Below, in pieces: positions 13,701 to 21,659 of a stretch of 64,000 nucleotides of DNA. The position numbers were made by a program, and so were the translations under genes. Each line of letters begins with the position of its first letter. The first letter of the stretch is position 1. Source of the DNA: Globodera rostochiensis (Eukaryota; Nematoda; Chromadorea; Rhabditida; Heteroderidae); NCBI GenBank assembly GCA_018350325.1, contig JAEVLN010000011.1:2724449-2788448 (forward strand), read 5' to 3'. Under the pieces are notes generated by a model. It saw only the letters and a program-made list of their open reading frames with translations. It was not told the DNA's origin and did no database searches.

Positions 13701-15275
13701 AATCGATGGAAACAGTCACCGTATACAATTTAATTAAAACTGAACTAACTCAAAACAAAATCATCCCATTTTTAATTAATTTAAGATCCCTTAAATAACG
13801 CGTTGTGCAAAACGGCAAGAGCTCTGGTTACGTTCACATAAAAAGCTCCAAAATACCTTTTTCTGACGGCCACATTCCTCCATTTGATGATTAAAGGCTT
13901 TTATTGCATTTGCCACGGATTCAATGCTAAATAAACTCTTCAAAAGGTTATGAGCCAAAAATCATTACTTTGTGAATTGAATAAACGCATACGGCGCCAT
14001 TGTGTTTCGGTTTTTCACTTCAATGTCCTAAGGGGGGGGCATCAAATGTTATTTTTGTTTGAATAAAAGGCAAAACGCACCAAAATGTGTCCAAACTTTC
14101 CATAACGGATCTTCAATTCTTCTTCAGTAATAGCATTGTCCAAGTGTTTTACGTAAAGTGTCCGACTAAAGGCAAAAGAATGAGGAGGAAAAGCCTAGCG
14201 GCGCTTTAAAGGGTTAAACAATGGCATCATTCCAACAAACCTGGCATTTTTATGGAACGGGTCAGGCTGTGTGTGCGTTTGCGAGTCCATCGCAAAAGCT
14301 TTGACGGCCGGCGCGGGTGGCTGAATTTTAAGCAAAGTCAAGGGCCTTTTCGAGGGGTATTGCTGCGGCTGTTCGCTCGTTGTTGACGGCTGATTTTGCT
14401 GTATATTTTTTGTCGAAATTGTTTGATGGACTTTTGCGGCGTTGTGCCCAGCAGAGGAGTTTCTCAGCGCAATCAAAGCACTAATGTGTTCAGACTTGGC
14501 CATTGACGCGTTCAGATGGCATTGGGACATAATCTGCTTGTTCAGCTCGGCAAGAAGTGCTTCACAACTCGGTGTAGAGATTCTGAAGTTTTTTTGTGAC
14601 AAAATTTATATTCAGAAATTGATATTTTACGTACTTTTGAAAAACAATCAGCGCCCTACGGCTTAAAGGCGGTAATTGAAACCTCCTTCCGGCTTGTACG
14701 GTCGACATGTCGGGATTATTAGGCACTGCATCGAACCCTAAGACAATTCTTCTAATCGCTTCAAATTAAAAATTTCCAGAAAAATGTCGGAAAATATTGA
14801 ATAAAAACACCAAAAATGGCGAAATGTGGATTTAATCGACAAAATATTGATTTATATTGACTAAAAAGGCTAAATGCTTTTTTGGGCTTATCTCATAATA
14901 ACTTCAAATAAAAAAGGCTAAAGCCTGAAATCCAGGCACTAGTAATAACTGAAAAATTGTCTCCTATAAACCATTTGTGACATCAAATCGATTTAAAAAA
15001 TTTCTTTTTAGTTTCCATCGTCTATTATCAAACTTTGATTCAAAACTAAAAAAGGCAGTGGCTAATATCATAATAAACAGAAAAACGCACTAATTTCAAC
15101 AATTTTTGAATACTTTCGCACAACAGCCGCAAGTTGTTCGCGCTGGGCCTTCTCCGGTAACGTTCCTGAAATAAACTTTGAGGCTTTTGGTTTATTGTCT
15201 CTTTCAACCTGGGAATGGAAGTTGATAGACATAAATGCCTTGCAAGTCGTCGGTATTTTGAGGGGAAAGAGTCAT
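845..15275 (-). CDS. SPEN: SPEN / split ends (DIN-1-like) transcriptional co-repressor
   Basis: Multi-exon gene for a nuclear RNA-binding co-repressor scaffold. From the N end: a split RRM (ATG at 15273-15275, IYVYQLP then LPEKAQREQLAAVVRKYSK), a second RRM (LYVKHLDNAITEEELK ... YAFIQF, about 13960-14165), and a third RRM-like unit (LWIGRLPPNCGEQYL, about 13340-13560). Next come Pro/Ser- and RS/Lys-rich exons (11.6-12.6 kb), a long acidic Ser-rich middle (5.1-11 kb) with a Lys/Glu tandem repeat, a Gln-rich exon (2.8-4.5 kb), and a C-terminal SPOC domain ending VILTNK-stop at 845. The domain order RRMs-disordered-SPOC is diagnostic of SPEN/SHARP; C. elegans DIN-1 is the nematode member, which acts with nuclear receptor DAF-12. 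The start is uncertain: the first RRM lacks a visible second half, so more N-terminal exons may exist. One intron carries a hAT-like repeat (12.63-13.08 kb). Confidence 0.85.
2844..4540 (-). repeat. Gln-rich coding exon with QSRLEQMQ-type repeats (SPEN)
   Basis: One uninterrupted minus-strand reading frame of about 560 codons dominated by glutamine, with a degenerate 8-12 residue repeat (QQQSRLEQMQ, QQQSRLDPLQ, QQPRFEQMQ) between about 3280 and 3680. It is a low-complexity, probably disordered, part of the SPEN protein. The CAG/CAA mixture makes long open frames on the opposite strand (Leu-, Val- and Ala-rich), which are shadows. Confidence 0.8.
5600..6100 (-). repeat. Lys/Glu tandem repeat (SEEKDGQKK) inside SPEN
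   Basis: About 17 tandem coding copies of a 9-13 residue unit of the type KKSEEKDGQ / KKTEEKEVQ / KKKEEEKVGQ on the minus strand. Unit length varies in multiples of three bases, so the frame is kept. It predicts a highly charged helical or disordered rod. The complementary strand gives Ser/Phe- and Leu-rich open frames of 266 and 528 codons, which are not genes. Confidence 0.8.
12630..13078. mobile_element. hAT-like nonautonomous element (G-tract family), in SPEN intron
   Basis: The left end CAGGCCCGTAGCCAGG followed by a T-run and a G-run resembles the left terminus of the complete element at 62712-63126. Internal text is shared with it: GGCGGTGCCGATAGGCGCCG, and GTTAAGAAAATTGGTCAAAA versus GTTAAGGAAATTTGTCCAAA. 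The right end is a G-run followed by unrelated sequence, so I cannot show a right terminal repeat or target duplication. It lies between the exon ending LTFVQ and the exon beginning NTEPLLSDV and carries no coding capacity. Confidence 0.7.
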
Positions 15276-16890
15276 CGAACTGGACGGGTCGTCCACTTTG
15301 TCTCTGTGCTGCTCTAAACATGGAGTTTTCTTGATTTAATCTTCGAGAAAAGCTTTCGGTGGACTTCTCATGAATTAGCGAAAAAAAAACTTTCTTATGA
15401 ATTTCTGCAGTAAAATTCAATCGGCCTAACCATTTCATTACCAGTGTCCATTCTGCAGTCTGTTTGGTGATGAATATAAAATGATGTTAGGGAGTCGGTT
15501 GTGGTGAATCAGAAAGTATTTGAATGATTGTCCGTAATTAGTCGGAGTAGGACAACAATCATTTCGATTACTATAACAAAACAAATTATAATGGCCGCTT
15601 CTCCCTCCCTAAATTCGAAAAATATATATACAAAGATTCTAACGCTTCAAACTAAATGATTTTTATAGGTTTTCTTAGGAAATATTGTAGAATTGGAACC
15701 GACATGGAGTTGAAATTTCGGGGTCAGGGAGTTCGCCTTGGGGAACACAATAAAAGCATTCTGACAAAAGGTCACCTGGACAAAATGTTTACTGACAAAA
15801 GGTAATAAATATCCGTGCAATTCGTCGCCTAAAGGAAAGCGAAAGCCGTTAATTCAATAGTATCAAACATATTTAGTCGTATGTGGACTTTCACCGAGTC
15901 AACTTGCTGGCCAAATAATCCGTTAATTGCTAACTAAGCGATTCGGACCGTTACTTTAATTGGTTTAAAGCCCAGTACTTGTTTTCAGAAGTATCAAAGA
16001 CTTTGCATATGCTTACAAAGCTCTACTCATCAAAAGCTTTGGGCGGGTATGAAGCAATTTACGGAATGTTTTTTAACTAAATCAAGAAAAAATTCGGTGT
16101 TTCGGAGGGGGTTTGAACCTGGGGGGGTCATTATTTTAAAAATAGTGAAAATTTTGGCGTTTCGCTTATCTTTGTCTTCTGCTGATGTCAACAATTTTCT
16201 TAACAATTTGAGTTTGGAGAGAAGAAGATCCATAAAATTCGGGACAATTGTGATCAAATTGCACTTTTACATTGCACCCGGCGGGACGTAATCAAAAAAC
16301 ATTTTTGTGGGGGGGGGGGGTAAGCCAAAGAGCAAAAAAAAAATGCCCGCTGGAAGAAATTTTTGCAACAATACTTTTTTGCTTCAGCAGCCGTTTTTAA
16401 TGCTATTTTAAGCTTCTTGGCGAAAGGGAGGGGAGAGGGGAGGGAGAAATTTGATTTTTGACAGAATTTGTTAAGAAAATTTGTCCAAACACTGCAGAAT
16501 TTGTTTGGGGGGGGCGTTGCGAGAATTCAATTTCCTTTTTTTCTCTCGCGGCTTTTGGTACTTTTTCTCACCTATTTAAATACCTACTTCGAGATTTTGC
16601 GAACCTAAAGACAAATGCTTTCTATTGGCGGGCCCGTTACGCCGGTGGGGGTCAACTGCGTCTTCACTTGTACAATTTTCTATTTTCATTATAAATTTAT
16701 TAATATTATTTTTGAATTAATTGCCATTGTTTAGTGCATAAAAAAATGAAGTTACTTCTAAATTTTATTTCATACGTTCAAATTCAAACATTTTTACTTT
16801 ATTTGTGATTTTCTTTATTCGAATTATTTTTCATACACTCACATTTATTCTTCGGATGAAGAGATGAAAATGAATGGGTGTGAGTGTGGG
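15276..16890. other. Gene-free spacer with degraded repeat
   Basis: No convincing exon is visible between the SPEN 5' end and the C-rich minisatellite. The sequence is AT-rich up to 16030. Between about 16290 and 16650 it becomes G-tract-rich and contains GAATTTGTTAAGAAAATTTG and a GGCGGGCCCGTTACGCCGG end that recall the hAT-like family, so this looks like a diverged copy. The SPEN promoter should lie in the first part, but I see no defined motif. Confidence 0.45.
16290..16650. mobile_element. Diverged copy of the G-tract hAT-like family
   Basis: It shares the order G-run, T-rich block, TTAAGAAAATTTGTCCAAA block, second G-run and a GC-rich terminal motif with the better-preserved copies at 12.6 kb and 62.7 kb. 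No terminal inverted repeat or target duplication could be recognised. The assignment rests on that patchy similarity. Confidence 0.4.
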
Positions 16891-16894
16891 GGGT

Positions 16895-18450
16895 GTCCCC
16901 CCCCCCCGGGGGCTGTCATCACCGCCACTCAACGCCCAGCGTCCACACCAATGTCCCCCCCCTCCCCCCCGGGGGCTGTCATCACCGCCACTCAACGCCG
17001 CCAGCGTCCACACCAATGCCCCCCCCGGGACTGTCATCACCGCCACTCAACGCCGCCAGCGTCCACACCAATGTCCCCCCCCCCCCCCCCCCGGGGGCTG
17101 TCATCACCGCCACTAACGCCGCCAGCGTCCACACCAATGTCCCCCCCCCCCTCCCCCCCGGGGGGCTGTCATCCCGCCACTCAACGCCCAGCGTCCACAC
17201 CAATGTCCCCCCCCCTCCCCCCCGGGGGCTGTATCACCGCCACTCAACGCCCAGCGTCCACACCAATGTCCCCCCCCTCCCCCCCGGGGGCGTCATCACC
17301 GCCACTCAACGCCGCCAGCGTCCACACCAATGCCCCCCCCGGGACTGTCACACCGCCACTCAACGCCGCCAGCGTCCACACCAATGTCCCCCCCCCCTCC
17401 CCCCCGGGGCTGTCATCACCGCCACTCAACGCCCAGCGTCCACACCAATGTCCCCCCCCTCCCCCCCGGGGCTGTCATCACCGCCACTCAACGCCGCCAG
17501 CGTCCACACCAATGCCCCCCCCCCGGGCTGTCATCACCGCCACTCAACGCCGCCAGCGTCCACACCAATGCCCCCCCCCCCGGGACGTCATCACCGCCAC
17601 TCAACGCCCAGCGTCCACACCAATGTCCCCCCCCTCCCCCCCGGGGCTGTCATCACCGCCACTCAACGCCGCCAGCGTCCACACCAATGCCCCCCCCGGG
17701 ACTGCATCACCGCCACTCAACGCCGCCAGCGTCCACACCAATGTCCCCCCCCCTCCCCCCCCGGGGCTGTCATCACCGCCACTCAACGCCGCCAGCGTCC
17801 ACACCAATGTCCCCCCCCCCTCCCCCCGGGGGCTGTCATCACCGCCACTCAACGCCCAGCGTCCACACCAATGTCCCCCCCTCCCCCCCGGGGGCTGTCA
17901 TCACCGCCACTCAACGCCCAGCGTCCACACCAATGTCCCCCCCTCCCCCCCCGGGGGCTGTCATCACCGCCACTCAACGCCGCCAGCGTCCACACCAATC
18001 CCCCCCCGGGACTGTCATCACCGCCACTCAACGCCGCCAGCGTCCACACCAATGTCCCCCCCCCTCCCCCCCGGGGGCTGTCATCACCGCCACTCAACGC
18101 CCAGCGTCCACACCAATTCCCCCCCCTCCCCCCCGGGGGCTGTCATCACCGCCACTCAACGCCGCCAGCGTCCACACAATGCCCCCCCCCGGGACTGTCA
18201 TCACCGCCACTCAACGCCGCCAGCGTCCACACCAAGTCCCCCCCCCTCCCCCCCGGGGGCTGTCATCACCGCCACTCAACGCCGCCAGCGTCCAACCAAT
18301 GCCCCCCCCGGGACTGTCATCACCGCCACTCAACGCCGCCAGCGTCCACACCATGTCCCCCCCCTCCCCCCCCGGGGGCTGTCATCACCGCCACTCAACG
18401 CCGCCAGCGTCCCACCAATGTCCCCCCCCCCGGGACTGTCACAATATCCC
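16895..18450. repeat. C-rich minisatellite, about 26 units of roughly 55-70 bp
   Basis: Each unit has a conserved core (GCTGTCATCACCGCCACTC, then AACGC, then CAGCGTCCACACCAATG) and a variable C/G tract. Two tract types occur: long type A (C-run, T, C-run, G-run, GCTG) and short type B (C-run then GGGACTG). A second dimorphism is CGCCGCCAGCG versus CGCCCAGCG. B units are nearly always flanked by A units, which implies higher-order duplication. The array lacks stops in several frames on both strands, giving open frames of about 600 codons that run in from 16864/16884. C-run lengths differ from unit to unit, so the frames are not conserved and coding is unlikely. The C-runs could form i-motifs, and the opposite strand G-quadruplexes. 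Confidence 0.9.
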
Positions 18451-18542
18451 CCCCCCATACGTCGATCGGAAACCCCCCCCCCCTCCCCCCTCTTATCGCT
18501 TTCATTCATCATTTTAAGCACTTTGCTTGTTCGATCCGATCG

Positions 18543-21489
18543 ATGCGTTCTTTTGCCCAAATTCGCCGCCTCCTTTTGCCAAAGGTGCTCCTCGGCTTCT
18601 TCTCCGTCCGGCTGGCCTTTGCCGAGGTTTCTGTGTGGAAAAACAATGCCACCGAATTTCGCGTTGATGGGAGCTGTTGGGTGAGTGCCGTTGGTGGTTT
18701 AAGCGAGTTGCTAAAGGAAATTATCATTTTGTTTCCCAACTTTTTCGATGCTCCACGCGTCAAATGGCGCCTTGCCACCAAAAACGTCATACGGTAACGC
18801 CTCTTCAAATGGGGTAATTGGAACGATTTGGCTGTTGGAGTGCGGCAAAATCAACAAATTTGCGGATTCTGTCGAGGGATAGGACTAAATTAGGACAGAA
18901 TCCACCGGATATTCTGCAAATGTTCAAAAAGGCAGAATTTCCGATCTCAGAAAACGGCCCGCCCTCCGCCGCACTCTTTGAAAGGCCCATGTTTTTAAAG
19001 TGATTAACCAACAAAAATAGTGTCAATGCGGGGACCCGAAATATGAGCAGATGAGGCAATGCCAAATGGCCAATTTCTACCGGGACGAAAAGCCGGAAGA
19101 CAGCGATGTTTACAAAACGGAAAATGGTGAAGTTAATTTGGCGATTTGGGAATCAGATCACGAATGAGATCAAATGGCATGATAAGATCACGAATGAGAT
19201 CAAATGACATGATAAGATCACGAATGAGATCAAATGGCATGATAAGATCACGAATGAGATCAAATCACGAATGAGATCAAATGGCATGATCAGATCACGA
19301 ATGAGATCAAATGGCATGATCAGATCACGAATGAGATCAAATCACGAATGAGATCAAATGGCATGATCAGATCACGAATGAGATCAAATGGCATGATCAG
19401 ATCACGAATGAGATCAAATGGCATGATCAGATCACGAATGAGATCAAATGGCATGATCAGATCACGAATGAGATCAAATGGCATGATCAGATCACGAATG
19501 AGATCAAATGGCATGATCAGATCACGAATGAGATCAAATGGCATGATCAGATCACGAATGAGATCAAATGGCATGATCAGATCACGAATGGATCAAATGG
19601 CATGATCAGATCACGAATGAGATCAAATGGCATGATCAGATCACGAATGAGATCAAATGGCATGATCAGATCACGAATGAGATCAAATGGCATGATCAGA
19701 TCACGAATGAGATCAAATGGCATGATCAGATCACGAATGAGATCAAATGGCATGATCAGATCACGAATGAGATCAAATGGCATGATCAGATCACGAATGA
19801 GATCAGGCATGATCAGTTCACGAGAGAGTCAGAATCAGAGTCTTGAAAAGTTATCCAAATGCGTTTTGTTTGTGTTCTTTCTGAAATCCAGGCTCACGGA
19901 TCACCCCAGATCAGAAGTTTATGCGTGATGCCAAAATCTGATAAAATTATTTCCTTTTGTTTCCAATTCAAGGTGCCATTCTGTTCCTTATCGACGGTTG
20001 TGTCCAATGCCCCTACGGTCGCGCGGAAGTGACCATTCAGCTGATTAACAACTTTCCCTCGGGAAGTTGGTTCAGTGGATGCGACGAAGAGCGCGTTGTG
20101 GCCAGGTGGTGGAGATTTAAAATCCGTGCCCGAGGGGGGGGGGAGTTGGGGGAAATAGTGCCCGAGGGGGGGGGGAGTTGGGGGGAAATAGTGCCCGAGG
20201 GGGGGGGGAGTGGGGGGAAATAGTGCCCGAGGGGGGGGGGGGAGTTGGGGGAAATAGTGCCCGAGGGGGGGGGAGTTGGGGGGAAATAGTGCCCGAGGGG
20301 GGGGGGGGAGTTGGGGGGAAATAGTGCCCGAGGGGGGGGGGGGAGTTGGGGGGAAATAGTGCCCGAGGGGGGGGGGGAGTTGGGGGGAAATAGTGCCCGA
20401 GGGGGGGGGCAATCCGAGCCAAGTGCCCGATCAGTGAGAGACCGAACAATTCCAATTCTCCAACCGAGTCTCATCAATTTGAACACTCATTGTCAGTTCG
20501 GTCACCGTTCTGGTGAATTCTCTCTCGTCACGGGACGGAGTCGAGGTGGACGGAACCTTTTCGTTGGGCGGCGTTCTTCAGGAGAGGGATTGTGGCGGCT
20601 TTCTCGGAATTGGCAGTGCTCGTGAGGACATTATCCAATTTCTGATGCTCGAACTTAGCCATAAGTGATGGATCAGCATTCTCCAATCGTTCATTTGTCC
20701 ATTTTATTTAGCTGCGGTCGGCAGCGATCGATGCTTTTGAAGGTGAAATTGCCAAAAGTGGACATTCCATCGCTAAAGGCACGCGGCAAAATGGCGGAAC
20801 TGAGGGGAATTTCGGTCGATTTGGGCATCAGCGGGGCCGGGTGGTAAGGAATTTGTTTTTGTTTTTCTATTTTGGCAGCTTTGGAAGTTAAATCGAAGCC
20901 GGGGACCAAAACGAAGGCTTGCAAAGGCTAAATGCCCTCCGCCGTCCCTTTCAGGAACGAACGATTGGTCGAGTTTGGAATGGTTAGGCCGAAACAATTT
21001 GTGCCGCAACGGCCGCTGCGGGAGGAGGGCACTTTTGGGGGGAGGCCACAGGCAACAGAGACGCATCAGCAGGCACTGCCACGGGTCGAGCAGCGGGGAG
21101 AGCCAAAGGACACGGGTCAGTCAATGGCATGACGGACGACGTGTCCACCAGAGCATTCAAATGCAGATTCTATCGCAATTTCTGTCCCCAACAATTTAAC
21201 CGGTCCAATCTCGAAGATCTAATCCGTTGGGAAGTGCCAGTGATTGGCACAGTCTTCGAAATCTCTCATTTTTGCAGAAGCAAAAGTGGCTGCTAATCCG
21301 GTCCAAGCGGCTTCAGCCGCTGGCAAAGGTCGCCTTAATCCTTCGGAAGAGAATGGGACCGTCTCGTTCCCCTCGCCGGCTTTGCTTCAAATCGCCGTCA
21401 TTGCTGCATTCTTCTGCTTGGTCCTCCTCTTTGGCTTTTGCGTCCGATGCCTTCTCCAGCGTCGCCGTCGGCGCCGTAGTCGCCGCTAG
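18543..21489 (+). CDS. Orphan type I membrane protein (signal peptide, Cys-containing ectodomain, one TM)
   Basis: Not recognised. Seven exons join in phase: 18543-18680; about 19048-19128; 19972-20120; about 20496-20666; about 20712-20845; about 20954-21116; about 21279-21489. The product is about 380 residues. It begins MRSFAQIRRLLLPKVLLGFF, a clear signal peptide ending near AFA. The ectodomain has several cysteines (DGSCW, RQCQM, DGCVQCPYGR, SGCDEE, RDCGGF, HNCGRQ). A Ser/Ala-rich juxtamembrane part precedes a transmembrane helix (ALLQIAVIAAFFCLVLLFGF) and an Arg-rich tail ending RRRRRRSRR-stop. Signal and TM place it at the cell surface or secretory pathway. Intron 2 holds a 30-bp satellite and intron 3 a G-rich array. 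The stop is 170 bp before a Cys-loop receptor gene on the same strand. Function unknown. Confidence 0.7.
19158..19816. repeat. 30-bp satellite with three GATC sites per unit (intron)
   Basis: About 21 tandem copies of a 30-bp unit built from GAGATCAAATGGCATGATC followed by AGATCACGAAT. The first copies vary (GATAAGATC, missing segments), while later copies are nearly identical, with one single-base deletion near 19590. Because 30 is a multiple of three, both strands stay open (SNGMIRSRMR one way, PFDLIRDLIM the other), but the array lies between exons 2 and 3 of the membrane-protein gene and is best read as intronic satellite. Confidence 0.92.
20128..20412. repeat. 33-bp G-rich tandem array (intron)
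   Basis: About nine copies of a unit consisting of GTGCCCGA, a run of 8-12 G, AGTT, a run of 4-6 G, and AAATA. It sits in intron 3 of the membrane-protein gene. Each unit supplies two G-runs, so the plus strand has strong G-quadruplex potential. The Pro-rich open frames on the minus strand are by-products of the repeat. Confidence 0.9.
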
Positions 21490-21602
21490 TGATCAGATCG
21501 GCAAAGTGATCGAATTTACCCAATTTTCACTTTTTGCCAGCGCCTTACCTTTTCATAATGCCTTTTGATCTCCGAAGGGATTTTCAATGATTTCATATAA
21601 AT

Positions 21603-21608
21603 AATAAA
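21603..21608 (+). terminator. Polyadenylation signal AATAAA
   Basis: AATAAA lies 114 nt after the stop of the orphan membrane-protein gene and about 50 nt before the start of the receptor gene. In a nematode operon this is where 3' processing of the first gene and SL trans-splicing of the next would be coupled. Confidence 0.5.
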
Positions 21609-21659
21609 CAATTGAACGAAGCGATACGCCCCGAGGCCAATTTATAACTTTTAAAAAGA

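Noticed and set aside
16864..18684. Two plus-strand open frames of 606 and 637 codons over the C-rich array
   Set aside because: They are by-products of a stop-free tandem repeat; C-run lengths vary so no frame is conserved from unit to unit. Kept only as a finding because one frame meets exon 1 of the next gene.
19320..19928. Open frames with PFDLIRDLIM or SNGMIRSRMR repeats
   Set aside because: Products of a 30-bp satellite that lies in an intron bounded by in-phase exons; both strands are equally open.
19158..20412. CRISPR-like arrays
   Set aside because: Repeats are directly tandem without unique spacers, and the genome is eukaryotic with introns.
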